The notes below the pieces were generated by a model. That model was not told the origin of the DNA, made no database searches, and saw only the letters and a program-made list of their open reading frames with translations. Positions 1-7,930 of a stretch of DNA of 57,505 nucleotides are shown piece after piece. The translations under genes and the position numbers were made by a program. Within the stretch, counting starts at the first letter, position 1; every line of letters begins with the position of its first letter. The stretch comes from Deltaproteobacteria bacterium (GTDB lineage Bacteria > Desulfobacterota > DSM-4660 > Desulfatiglandales > Desulfatiglandaceae), in assembly GCA_019307945.1 (NCBI GenBank), contig JAFDIS010000013.1:1-57505 (forward strand), in the 5' to 3' direction.

Positions 1-582
1 GCACAAGGGACAATAACGCCCAAATAGCATAAATTTAACAGAATTTTACAGCTTGAAGGCCCTGAACGCTCCGCTTTGGCCGCTGGCGGGCGTCAACGCC
101 TTGGTGCCCCCTCGTCCAGGACGCAAATTTCGCCAATTTATGGATGGGCACCAGATATGAGGCCAAGCTGAGGGAGGCTATGATGAGGTCATACATCGAG
201 GTAATGGGGTTTGAGCCATTGGTGGACAGAGCCTACGAGCCTGTCAACGAGGAGCTAGAATTCTTGAGAAGTTCAGGAATTGGAGTTTGCTAAATTAGTA
301 CTGAACATGAAATACAGGCAACAACTTTACAAAACTGAAATCATATTTTATTATATTAGTAAAGAATGGTTTAGCCAGAATGCTTTTTGAAAATTGAATA
401 CTGATGACGAGTAGGAAGGTGAAAGAATGCTATTGGTGGCGCCCCTGCTAAGGACGTGATTTGTACCAGGCAACAAAAAGGTCCCACGACTTTCCAGGTC
501 TAAGGACCGAACAATAGGGCCGAAAACTCCAGGCCCCTGGGAGGTAGTCTTCCAGAAGGAAAAAGAAAAGGAGCCAACCACT
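1..582. other. Left flank, mobile-element cargo side, no clear gene
   Basis: This stretch is visibly more AT-rich than the rest of the window and carries no ORF I recognise. One short open frame ends at 293 and, from an ATG at 144, would give 49 residues (starting MGTRYEAKLREAMM). The frame is open upstream to a stop at 63-65, so it may be the 3' remnant of a broken gene. Antisense ORFs over 351-891 lie opposite the helix-turn-helix gene and are most likely spurious. No second copy of the tRNA 3' end (the expected other attachment site) occurs here, so the element extends beyond the window. Confidence 0.4.
326..354 (+). promoter_or_regulatory. Possible sigma70 promoter for the HTH-integrase pair
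   Basis: TTTACA (326-331) and TATTAT (349-354) are separated by 17 bases and point toward the gene at 583, leaving a leader of about 220 bases. The region is AT-rich, so chance matches are more likely here than elsewhere in the window. Confidence 0.35.
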
Positions 583-882
583 ATGAATAAGGAGAAATCG
601 TATGATGTAAACAAGAAGTACATGACACAACAGGAGGTCGCAGATCTTTTTCGGGTCAAACCCGCCACCGTCAAGAACTGGCGGGATGCGGGTTTTTTGG
701 AGTACTTCCAGCCTCCCGGATCCACACGGGTCTTGTACCCGCGAAAATCGGTGGAAGCCCTGGAAGAGAGCTGCACGAAGAGAGAAAAGGCAAAAATAAT
801 TCAGTTCAAGAGCACACCTGCTGAAGTCAAAAGGAAAGTGCCTGGGATGTCCTCCAAACAAGAGAAGAAATGGAGGATATAG
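583..882 (+). CDS. Small helix-turn-helix protein, excisionase/MerR-like
   Basis: 99 residues. Residues about 14-50 form a helix-turn-helix of the MerR/excisionase class (YMTQQEVADLFRVKPATVK, then a wing with NW and the PPGSTRVLYPRKSVEAL stretch), the fold used by phage Xis and TorI-like directionality factors. The C-terminal 45 residues are Lys/Arg-rich. A GGAG Shine-Dalgarno sequence lies 9 bases before the ATG. The stop codon is 2 bases before the integrase start, so the two genes are co-transcribed. By position it is probably the recombination directionality factor or a repressor of the integrase; which of the two cannot be decided from sequence. Confidence 0.75.
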   Translation: MNKEKSYDVNKKYMTQQEVADLFRVKPATVKNWRDAGFLEYFQPPGSTRVLYPRKSVEALEESCTKREKAKIIQFKSTPAEVKRKVPGMSSKQEKKWRI

Positions 883-884
883 CC

Positions 885-2048
885 ATGGCAAAAAACAAGA
901 ATCATCATTTAGTTAAACGCGGGGATACATGGTATTTCCGTAAGCGAATTAAAGGGAAATGGATCAAGAAGCGCCTCTCTACTTCTGTGACAGAGGCGAG
1001 GCGCTTGAGGGATGAATGGCTGAAAGAGATCATGCTATTTGGGGAGATTCAGAAGCCCCAGTTAGATGACGGAGGACCGCTCTTTGGTGAAGTTGCAGGG
1101 AAATGGGCGAAGATTAAATCGACTGAAACCAAGGCATCGACCATGAGAGATTATCGAAGTGCAATGAATCTTTATGTCCTTCCCAGATTCGGAAATTATC
1201 CCATTAAGGAAATTTCATACCTGGATGTGGAGGAATTCAAAGCTGATTTGACTTGCTCCGCCAAGAGAATCAACAACATATTGGTTCCGATGAGATCAGT
1301 TTTCGCAATGGCCTTTAAGGAGGGAATCATCAAAGACAACGTCATGTCAAAGGTTGATAATTTGAGGACCGATGATCCATCAATCAATCCGCTTTCACTG
1401 GATGAAGCATTGAAAGTCATTGAAAGTGCCCATCCCCACTACCGAAATAGTCTGACTACGCTGTTATTTACTGGCTTAAGGTTTGGAGAGATGGCGGGAC
1501 TCAAATGGCACAATGTTGATTTGATGAGAAAGACCGCCCGTATCTGTGAAACTCTTGTATATGGCACGGAAGGTAGACCTAAAACCAAGAAATCAAACAG
1601 AGACATTGATCTCTTGCCGCCTGTGATTGAAGCGTTGGAGAATCAAAAAAAGGCAACGTTCGGAAAATCAAAATATGTTTTTCTTGATGTTTCAGGTAAG
1701 CCATTGAATCCTGACCATGTACGAAAGGTCATCTGGAAACCGGCATTGAAAAAAGCCGGCATAAAATATCGTCCTTTGATGCAGACAAGACATAGTTTCG
1801 CAACAATCATGTTGTCAGAGGGGGAAAATATCGGCTGGATACAGAACATGTTGGGGCACAGTTCACTCCAGATGATTTTCACCAAATATTATGCATGGAT
1901 TCCTAGAAAAACTAGGAATGACGGGTCGGCTTTTATGAAAGCTTTTGATTCAGCAAATATGGAATCATCCGGAAAGGAAGCTTCTCTGCAAAAAGTGACC
2001 CAAATGTGCCCCATCCCAAGGAAAAGGGCTTACGCCAAATCAACGTAA
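885..2048 (+). CDS. Site-specific tyrosine recombinase (integrase)
   Basis: 387 residues. The N-terminal 60 residues are basic and resemble an arm-site DNA-binding domain, residues about 65-165 are the SAM-like core-binding domain, and the catalytic domain follows. Visible active-site elements are the box I Arg in TGLRFGEMAGLKW (about residue 199), a Lys in KTKKSNRDI, the box II Arg in QTRHSFATIML, the His in LGHSSLQ and a Tyr in FTKYYAWIP. The start is placed at ATG 885 rather than 870, because GGAGG at 872-876 is 8 bases upstream of 885. Its 3' end lies 14 bases from the CCA end of tRNA-fMet, and it is more AT-rich than its neighbours. Together this fits an integrative element inserted at a tRNA gene. 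Confidence 0.93.
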   Translation: MAKNKNHHLVKRGDTWYFRKRIKGKWIKKRLSTSVTEARRLRDEWLKEIMLFGEIQKPQLDDGGPLFGEVAGKWAKIKSTETKASTMRDYRSAMNLYVLPRFGNYPIKEISYLDVEEFKADLTCSAKRINNILVPMRSVFAMAFKEGIIKDNVMSKVDNLRTDDPSINPLSLDEALKVIESAHPHYRNSLTTLLFTGLRFGEMAGLKWHNVDLMRKTARICETLVYGTEGRPKTKKSNRDIDLLPPVIEALENQKKATFGKSKYVFLDVSGKPLNPDHVRKVIWKPALKKAGIKYRPLMQTRHSFATIMLSEGENIGWIQNMLGHSSLQMIFTKYYAWIPRKTRNDGSAFMKAFDSANMESSGKEASLQKVTQMCPIPRKRAYAKST

Positions 2049-2054
2049 GCCCTT
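2024..2054 (-). terminator. Perfect hairpin between integrase and tRNA-fMet, likely terminator
   Basis: An 11-base perfect inverted repeat, AAGGGCTTACG / CGTAAGCCCTT (2024-2034 and 2044-2054, 9-base loop), overlaps the last codons and the stop of the integrase gene. Read on the minus strand it lies just after the tRNA-fMet gene and is followed by TTTT, as in an intrinsic terminator. On the plus strand no U-tract follows. Confidence 0.6.
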
Positions 2055-2062
2055 GAAATTAC

Positions 2063-2139
<77 letters not shown>

Positions 2140-2149
2140 GCATTCGATT

Positions 2150-2178
2150 AGAATATATAAACTCTCGCTACGTGTCAA
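2150..2178 (-). promoter_or_regulatory. Sigma70 promoter of tRNA-fMet
   Basis: On the minus strand TTGACA (2178-2173), a 17-base spacer and TATTCT (2155-2150) end 10 bases before the first base of the mature tRNA. This is the expected position for a tRNA promoter. Confidence 0.75.
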
Positions 2179-2179
2179 T

Positions 2180-2214
2180 AAAAAAGGCCCAGAGGCGTCC
2201 CCCTCTCCAGGGGA
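2180..2214 (-). terminator. Terminator after the histidine kinase operon
   Basis: Just downstream of the kinase stop, the minus strand forms a GC-rich stem (AGAGG pairing with CCTCT, flanked by CCC/GGG) followed by TTTTTT at 2186-2181. The T-run lies immediately before the tRNA promoter. Confidence 0.6.
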
Positions 2215-2218
2215 TTGT

Positions 2219-3742
2219 TCACCCGGCCGGCAGCCAGACGGTGAAGGTGGTTCCTTTGCCGGGTTTGCTCTCGGCCCGGATTTCTCCCTTGTGGGCCGCC
2301 ACTATCTTGTAGGAAATCGCGAGCCCCAGACCCGAGCCTCGCTCCCTGGTGGTATAGAAGGGCTCGAAGATGTGCATTAGTTCCTCCTCCCTCATCCCGA
2401 CACCCTCATCGTTGATCCGGATCTCGACACCACCCGCCACCGCCTCGGTCTGTACCGTGATGGTACCGCCGTATTGCATGGCCTCCACTCCGTTGGCGAT
2501 GATGTTCATGAATACCTGCTTAAGTTTGTCGGGATCGCATTGAATCTCACCAAGGTCCGGCGAAAACCGTTCACTGAATCGGCATCGGTCCTGCGGGTAC
2601 ACCTCCACCATGACGCGAATCACGTCCCTGACCACAGCGTTGATGTCCGTGGGACGATTGACCAGCCTGTATTCCTTGGTGAAATCGCCTATATTGGCCA
2701 CCAGGTTTTCCAGGCGGCGGACTTCGTCAAAGATCATGTCCAGTTTCTGAATGGACTTTCGGTCCCGGAGGCTTTTTCGGATCTGATGCGAAAATCCGCC
2801 TATGATCATCAAGGGGTTTTTGATCTCGTGGGCCACATGGGCCACGGCCTCGCCCACGGCCGCGAGACGCTCGGATTGAAGCAGTTTCTTCTCAAGTTGC
2901 CGTTGCTCGGATACGTCCCGGATGATGGCCGTAAAGGTCACCCCTTCCTCTATTTCCAGGTACGAGAGTCCCAGCTCGATGGGAAACTCTTCTCCGCTCT
3001 TTCGAAGCGCCGTAAGGGACAGGGTCTTTCCGATGACCGTGGGCACGCGGCGTTCCAGAAAACGTTTCACATACCGCGCATGATCGCCGTAGCGAAGCGG
3101 CACGAGCATACTCAGGTTCCTGCCCAGGACTTCATCTCGGGTATATCCGAAGATCTTCCGGGCCGCATTGTTGTACAGGACGATGCGATGTTCCTTGTCG
3201 ATGCTCAGGATGGCGTCGGTGGCCGTATCCAGGATGGCCCGGAATTTCTTCTCCGAGGCCCGCAGTTTCCGGATCAGACGCCGGTAGTCGGTAATATCCC
3301 GGGCGATCTCGATGAACTGCTCCGGATCTCCCTCCGCATTACAAATGGGATACATGAGACGCACGAACTCACGGGGCTCACTGCCCTCGGCGCGGTGGAC
3401 GTGGGTGACTTCCACCATCCTGCGCGTCTTCTTGGCACGGTTCAGGGGGCAGAGCTTCCGATCCTCCCAGCACGGGGAGGCGGAACCGTACACCACCTCA
3501 AAACATTTCCTGCCCAGGACTTCCTGTCTGGATTTCCGGTAGCGGTCCAGGAATACCTGGTTTACTTCCTGGATGCGGTGCCGGTCGTCGATGACCATTA
3601 TCTCTTCATTGATGCCGTTTATGAGGGCCTCGAGGTATCGGGACTTGGCCTGTAGCTCCTCGAGACGCTGCTCCCTTTCCTGAAGCCGGGCGCGAAGGGC
3701 GGTGAGTTCCGCCTCAAGACGGCGTGTGCGTTCGTCGCTCAT
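2219..3742 (-). CDS. Two-PAS sensor histidine kinase
   Basis: 507 residues, no membrane segment seen, so probably cytoplasmic. Order: coiled coil (about 5-35), PAS1 (about 35-150), PAS2 (about 160-280), HisKA with phospho-acceptor His about 305 in HVAHEIKNPL, and HATPase_c with an N-box (NIIANGVEAM), DEGVGM and GSGLGLAIS. PAS1 carries three Cys (about 80, 91, 98) spaced C-x10-C-x6-C followed by Pro-Leu; the kinase at 40174 has the same pattern. The reading frame stays open upstream to 4249, but that part is the shadow of the preceding gene. ATG 3742 overlaps its stop as ATGA, showing translational coupling. No response regulator lies next to it. Confidence 0.93.
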   Translation of the reverse strand: MSDERTRRLEAELTALRARLQEREQRLEELQAKSRYLEALINGINEEIMVIDDRHRIQEVNQVFLDRYRKSRQEVLGRKCFEVVYGSASPCWEDRKLCPLNRAKKTRRMVEVTHVHRAEGSEPREFVRLMYPICNAEGDPEQFIEIARDITDYRRLIRKLRASEKKFRAILDTATDAILSIDKEHRIVLYNNAARKIFGYTRDEVLGRNLSMLVPLRYGDHARYVKRFLERRVPTVIGKTLSLTALRKSGEEFPIELGLSYLEIEEGVTFTAIIRDVSEQRQLEKKLLQSERLAAVGEAVAHVAHEIKNPLMIIGGFSHQIRKSLRDRKSIQKLDMIFDEVRRLENLVANIGDFTKEYRLVNRPTDINAVVRDVIRVMVEVYPQDRCRFSERFSPDLGEIQCDPDKLKQVFMNIIANGVEAMQYGGTITVQTEAVAGGVEIRINDEGVGMREEELMHIFEPFYTTRERGSGLGLAISYKIVAAHKGEIRAESKPGKGTTFTVWLPAG

Positions 3743-4338
3743 GGCCTTCCTCCCAGGCTCGGGGTATAGAAGGCATATTCCAGGGCCAGGAGATCGAACA
3801 TCTCGTCCGTCCCGGCCCGAATCGCCTGGTAGAGGGTCTTCAGGGTGGCCGCTTCCCCGAGCCGACGTCGGTATTCCGCCTCGGCAAAGAACTCCGGGTC
3901 TATGGGCAGGAGGGGATGATCCAGAGGGCCGTACCAGTTGACGCTCAAACTTTCCTTCAAGGAAAAGACTTTCTTGTAGATGTCGCGCAGCAGGTCCGTC
4001 CGCAGCACCGTGTTGACCTGGTTGATCATACAGTCCATGAGCCCTGCCAGAAAATAGACTTCGCGCATGCGGTGCTCCTGTTCCCGGTACCGGAACATGG
4101 CGCGTACGGTGTAAGCCGCGGCCCCCTTGAGGACAAAATGCGGGGGAGTCCGGGGGCTCAGCGCGGCGGGCTCTCCGCCAGCCGCGATCTCCTTCTCGAA
4201 ACGACCCGCCAGGACCTTTCGCATCTGAACGAAGTGAGACGTCTCCCACAGGGGGCGCCGAAACTCCCAGGGTGCCCTGGTGATCAGGGAGGTTTCCTCT
4301 TCACGGGCTGTGCCCGGCAATTGAATCAGTTCACCCAT
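3739..4338 (-). CDS. Conserved-looking protein of unknown function upstream of the kinase
   Basis: 199 residues from the ATG at 4338, chosen because a purine-rich site (AGGGGA) precedes it and because the longer frame would run into the end of xerD. No signal peptide or membrane span is evident and I recognise no domain. The central part is predicted helical (residues about 90-190), with a YFLAGLMDCMINQVNTVLR stretch and a C-terminal YAFYTP motif. It overlaps the kinase start by ATGA, so the two are made together. The context suggests a partner or input protein of the kinase, but this is inference from position only. Confidence 0.7.
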   Translation of the reverse strand: MGELIQLPGTAREEETSLITRAPWEFRRPLWETSHFVQMRKVLAGRFEKEIAAGGEPAALSPRTPPHFVLKGAAAYTVRAMFRYREQEHRMREVYFLAGLMDCMINQVNTVLRTDLLRDIYKKVFSLKESLSVNWYGPLDHPLLPIDPEFFAEAEYRRRLGEAATLKTLYQAIRAGTDEMFDLLALEYAFYTPSLGGRP

Positions 4339-4402
4339 CTCAGCCGTTCCCCTGTCTCCTCCGTGGATGTTTCCCTGACCGGCGGGCCCATTGAGGACCC
4401 CC

Positions 4403-5323
4403 TCAGGGCCTGGGATGGCAGGATTCATGGATCTTTTTCAGGCGCTCGCGGGTCACGTGGGTGTAGATCTGCGTGGTGGAGATGTCCGCGTGCCCCAGCA
4501 TCACCTGCACCGATCTCAAATCGGCCCCCCGCTCCAGAAGGTGGCTCGCAAAGGAGTGTCTGAGGCCGTGCGGGGTAATGGACTTCCGGATCCCCGCAAG
4601 GGCCCCGTACTTCTTTATGATCTTCCAAAAACCCTGGCGCGTGAGAGGGCCGCCTCGCCGGTTGAGAAAGAGATAACCCGTATTTGAGGTCTTTCGCAGG
4701 GTCTCGCGGCCTTCACGCAGATAGTCCTGAAGCGCTTCGCGGGCCCTGTCGCCCATGGGCACCAGTCGTTCCTTGGCGCCCTTACCGAAGGTGCGGACAA
4801 AACCCACTTCCAGGTTCAAGTTCGAGATCTTCAGGCCCACCAGTTCCGAGACCCGGAGTCCGGTGGCGTAAAGCAGCTCCAGCATGGCCTGGTCCCGCTG
4901 CCCCAGGGGTGTCGAAGGATCGGGCCCGGCCAGGAGACGCTCCACTTCCTCGCGGGTCAGAACAGAGGGAAGGCGCCTCGACTGCCGGGGCGTGGGCAGC
5001 AGCCTCGCGGGATTGTCCTGAAGGATTCCCTCGGCTGTCAAGAATCGAAAAAACATCTTCAGCGCCGAGACGTTCCGGGCCAGGCTGCGCGCCGAAAGCG
5101 CTCCCGAAAGCCTGCCCACATAACGCCCCAGGGTGTCGTATGTCACCCGGTCCGGGGGGAGGCCCTCTTCCACCAGATAAGAGGTAAAGCGTGCGATATC
5201 CCGGGCGTATGCCTCTATGGTGTTTTCCGCAAGGCCGCGCTCGACACGCAGATAATGGAGAAAAGCGTCGGCCAGTCGATCCGTCGCCCCCTCCGCTTGC
5301 TTTGTGTCGCATCCGGTCTTCAA
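4403..5323 (-). CDS. xerD: XerD-type tyrosine recombinase
   Basis: 306 residues, the usual XerC/XerD length. It has an N-terminal core-binding domain (LADAFLHYLRVERGLAENTI) and a catalytic domain with the box I Arg in TGLRVSELVGL, Lys in GKGAKERLVPM, the HGLRHSFASHLLERGADLR box, LGHADISTTQIYTH with the terminal His/Tyr, and a C-terminal tail of the XerD sort. XerD works with XerC at dif sites to resolve chromosome dimers. It sits second in a minus-strand operon, 12 bases after the peptidase. A XerC/XerA role rather than XerD cannot be excluded from sequence alone. Confidence 0.93.
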   Translation of the reverse strand: MKTGCDTKQAEGATDRLADAFLHYLRVERGLAENTIEAYARDIARFTSYLVEEGLPPDRVTYDTLGRYVGRLSGALSARSLARNVSALKMFFRFLTAEGILQDNPARLLPTPRQSRRLPSVLTREEVERLLAGPDPSTPLGQRDQAMLELLYATGLRVSELVGLKISNLNLEVGFVRTFGKGAKERLVPMGDRAREALQDYLREGRETLRKTSNTGYLFLNRRGGPLTRQGFWKIIKKYGALAGIRKSITPHGLRHSFASHLLERGADLRSVQVMLGHADISTTQIYTHVTRERLKKIHESCHPRP

Positions 5324-5335
5324 GGCGCCTTTTCC

Positions 5336-6448
5336 TCAGAAATCGTAGACATGCCCGGCGTGTGTCAGGACCCTGGCCCCGTCCGGCTCCACCACCACCA
5401 TTTCCTCCAGCCTCACACCCCCCTTGCCGGGGATGTAGATCCCGGGCTCCACGGTCACCACCGCACCGGATTTCAGTGTCACCGCGTCCCGCGGGGCCAT
5501 GCGGGGCCGCTCGTGAGCCGCAAGGCCCACCCCGTGGCCCAGGGCGTGCCCGAAATAGGCCCCGAAGCCCGCCTCGCGGATGATATCGCGGGCCACCGCG
5601 TCGGGCAGCGTACTCAAGACACCATCCCGGATCTCGGCCATGGCCGCCAACTGGGCTTCCCTGACCGTCCTGTAGATCTTCCTGAACAACTCATCGGGCC
5701 CGTCAAGGAATACCGTGCGGGTCATGTCGCAGCAATACCCGTGGAGCTTCAAGCCCACGTCCAGGACGATCGCCTCTCCGACCTTCAACGGCCTCTGCGT
5801 GGGTACCGCATGGGGGAGCGCACCATTGGGCCCCGAGGCCACAATGGGCGGGAATGCCAGCCCTTCAGCCCCCGCCTCCCACGCGAGATTCTCGATCCTT
5901 CGTGCCACGGCCCGCTCCGTCATGCCCGGCCGCAGGTCCTCCACGACCTCGTCCAGGACGCGGCCCATGAGACGAGCCGACTCCTCGACGGCCCGAAGTT
6001 CCTGGGCGTCCTTGACCTCCCTCAGTCCCTCTACGATCCCCTCCAGGGGCTCGAGACGCACCGGCGGCGAGAGGCCGTCGATCTTTTCCCGCACCCGCTG
6101 ATACAGGTTCCATGTCACCCAGTCAGGCTCGAAGCCCACGACCCGGCACCCCATTTCCGCAAGGAGTCCCGGCAACCGTCCAAGCAGACCCTCCGCGGGC
6201 ACTTGCACCTCGAAGAGAGGCGCCTCCCGCTTGGCCTCCTCCCCGTAGCGGGAATCGGTCACCAGAACGCGTCGATCCTCTCTGATCAAAAGAGAACCGG
6301 ACGATTCGGTCATCTGCATGTCGGTCGCCCTGAACCCCGATAGGTAGCGCCTGTTTTCGGGCTGAAGAATCCAGACCGTGTCCGCGGGGGATTCCTTCAG
6401 CTTCTCCATGAGTCTGTGCAGGCGTAGCCCGTGGTCGAATTCAAGCAT
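5336..6448 (-). CDS. M24B metallopeptidase (Xaa-Pro aminopeptidase/dipeptidase)
   Basis: 370 residues. The N-terminal creatinase-like domain (1-130) is followed by the pita-bread catalytic domain. Metal ligands are visible in order: Asp in LDVGLKLHGYCCD (first and second Asp), His in GHALGHGVGL, Glu in VEPGIYIPG and Glu in VRLEEMVVVE. The family cleaves X-Pro bonds in cytoplasmic peptides and uses two Mn or Co ions. It is first in the operon pepQ/P-xerD-unknown-kinase, with a promoter about 60 bases upstream. Aminopeptidase (PepP) and dipeptidase (PepQ) cannot be separated by eye. Confidence 0.93.
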   Translation of the reverse strand: MLEFDHGLRLHRLMEKLKESPADTVWILQPENRRYLSGFRATDMQMTESSGSLLIREDRRVLVTDSRYGEEAKREAPLFEVQVPAEGLLGRLPGLLAEMGCRVVGFEPDWVTWNLYQRVREKIDGLSPPVRLEPLEGIVEGLREVKDAQELRAVEESARLMGRVLDEVVEDLRPGMTERAVARRIENLAWEAGAEGLAFPPIVASGPNGALPHAVPTQRPLKVGEAIVLDVGLKLHGYCCDMTRTVFLDGPDELFRKIYRTVREAQLAAMAEIRDGVLSTLPDAVARDIIREAGFGAYFGHALGHGVGLAAHERPRMAPRDAVTLKSGAVVTVEPGIYIPGKGGVRLEEMVVVEPDGARVLTHAGHVYDF

Positions 6449-6506
6449 GGGAAAGCCCTCGTGGTCTCAGGATTGGGTGGATCGGAAGGCGCGGCCCGGG
6501 AGAAAT

Positions 6507-6535
6507 ATTTTATCAAAGCAACGGACCGAATGCAA
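6507..6535 (-). promoter_or_regulatory. Sigma70 promoter of the peptidase-xerD-kinase operon
   Basis: On the minus strand TTGCAT (6535-6530), 17 bases, TAAAAT (6512-6507). It points into the peptidase gene, whose ATG is at 6448. Confidence 0.6.
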
Positions 6536-6583
6536 ACCGCCCGGGGGCAGAAGCGACCCCCCCCTATTTAGGCCGCCTGCCCG

Positions 6584-7522
6584 TTACCGGAATTCATAGG
6601 TGAGGCCCAGTCCGATACTGTCCTTACCCCCGGCCAGCAGGCCCAGATGAAGGCGGTCCCCGAGACCCCGGCGGTAGGCATCGCGCACCCTGCGGTTGTG
6701 CTTGTGGGCGGCCCCCACGGCGCTGTAGATGTTTCCGCTGTACCAGCCTGCTTCGAGGAAGAGCAGCATGCCGCCCAGGACCTCGTGGTCCTGTTCAAAG
6801 GACTCCACGGCGGCCCATATGAAGAGACCGTTCACCAGAAAGGCCACTGCCGCGTCCCGGTACCGTCCGGTATATGCATGTCCCAGGCCCGGCACCACGG
6901 CCGCCAGCCCCCCCGCCAGGGCGGGGCTCTTTTGGGGGAGATTCCGCCCCTGGAGGCTTTTCTCCGCGAGGATTCGGGCGTTGAGAAAATCGCTCCCGCC
7001 GCTGCCCGCCCGGCGGAAGTACTCCGAGGCCTCCTCCCATCGGTCTTGCCTCATGCCGGTCCATCCGAGGCGGTACAGGGCCGCATATCGTAGATCGCTC
7101 CGCGGGTAATCCCGAATAAGCTTGCGGAAGTAGATCTCCGCCTCTTTCGGGACCCCCTGACGGTAGTAGGATTCTCCAATCAGGAAAAGCGCCTTGGCCC
7201 CTGATTCCGATGCCGGATAGGTCTTCAGGATATGACGGAATACCTCCCGGGCCTTTTCGTAGTGCCGGCCCATCAGGAGGCACAACCCCTTGAGCTCCTG
7301 TGCCAAGGGAACCTGGGTATCTTCAGGAAAAAAGTGGATGAAACGCTCGAATTCGGACACGGCGGCGTCGTACTCACCCTTGCTCATGAGATGCCGTGCG
7401 AAACCCAACTGTCCGTCCGCATCCAGTATAATCCTGCCCGCGAAGGCCCCCGGAGAAAAAAAAGCAAAAAGACATGCCAGGAAAAGGCAAACCGCCACGA
7501 TCCGGTGAAATGCCACCCCCAC
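6584..7522 (-). CDS. Exported TPR protein with C-terminal hydrophobic domain
   Basis: 312 residues from a GTG with GGAGG 8 bases upstream. A signal peptide (about 1-28: hydrophobic CLFLACLFAFF ending GAFA) is followed by about four tetratricopeptide-type repeats (residues 38-185). A region after residue 200 has a PGLGHAYTGRYRDA motif and two hydrophobic segments (AVAFLVNGLFIWAAV and GGMLLFLEAGWYS). The TPR half resembles YbgF/BamD-like periplasmic scaffold proteins; the C-terminal motif occurs in membrane proteins of unknown function. It probably acts in or at the envelope. It is transcribed divergently from the RNase gene and appears monocistronic. Confidence 0.8.
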   Translation of the reverse strand: MGVAFHRIVAVCLFLACLFAFFSPGAFAGRIILDADGQLGFARHLMSKGEYDAAVSEFERFIHFFPEDTQVPLAQELKGLCLLMGRHYEKAREVFRHILKTYPASESGAKALFLIGESYYRQGVPKEAEIYFRKLIRDYPRSDLRYAALYRLGWTGMRQDRWEEASEYFRRAGSGGSDFLNARILAEKSLQGRNLPQKSPALAGGLAAVVPGLGHAYTGRYRDAAVAFLVNGLFIWAAVESFEQDHEVLGGMLLFLEAGWYSGNIYSAVGAAHKHNRRVRDAYRRGLGDRLHLGLLAGGKDSIGLGLTYEFR

Positions 7523-7676
7523 TTTTCCATCCTCCCCGCAGGAATCCCCCCCACCCCTGTGCGCCCGGGGGGGGTGGTGCGATACCGAGGCCGTCTTGTG
7601 CCCGTTACGCAGACGCCGGTCAACATCCGGACCCTAACGGAGGCCGGGCGACAAGTCAAGCCGCGCCCGAGGAGTG

Positions 7677-7706
7677 TTGACAGAAGCTGGGAGGGATGTC
7701 TAGTAT
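7677..7706 (+). promoter_or_regulatory. Sigma70 promoter of the RNase II-family gene
   Basis: TTGACA (7677-7682), 18 bases, TAGTAT (7701-7706). It drives rightward transcription with a leader of about 210 bases before ATG 7927. The intergenic region 7523-7676 to the left holds a G-run but no other signal I can name. Confidence 0.6.
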
Positions 7707-7789
7707 GATGAGGTTTTTGGTTTTCATCCGGAAATGGTTTCTTACGTAATGCCGAAGCCCTCTCTTCTCTCAGCGACTTTCTGTTGAGG

Positions 7790-7930
7790 GTGGCCGAATT
7801 GGACTGCTACCGGTCCTTCCCTTCTCTTTCGCGCTTGCGTAAACTCCACCACGGCCGGATCCATTTCCGTCATTGGAGCGGGATTGAATACCAGAGAGTG
7901 GAAAGGACGCCCCGGCTGCATCCGCCATGA
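7790..7930 (+). CDS. Possible small leader ORF coupled to the RNase gene
   Basis: A 46-codon frame from GTG 7790 (or TTG 7784) ends with a TGA that overlaps the RNase ATG as ATGA. The frame is open back to a stop at 7709-7711, so a longer version is possible, but there is no ATG. The product would be basic and rich in Arg and His (SLSRLRKLHHGRIHFRHW). No good Shine-Dalgarno site precedes the RNase ATG itself, which fits coupled translation from this ORF. It resembles no family I know and could be fortuitous. Confidence 0.3.
   Translation: MAELDCYRSFPSLSRLRKLHHGRIHFRHWSGIEYQRVERTPRLHPP

Noticed and set aside
3743-4249. Longer N-terminus for the PAS kinase reaching 4249
   Set aside because: The extra 169 codons are low-complexity and lie over the unknown protein gene; ATG 3742 overlaps its stop and gives a normal PAS start.
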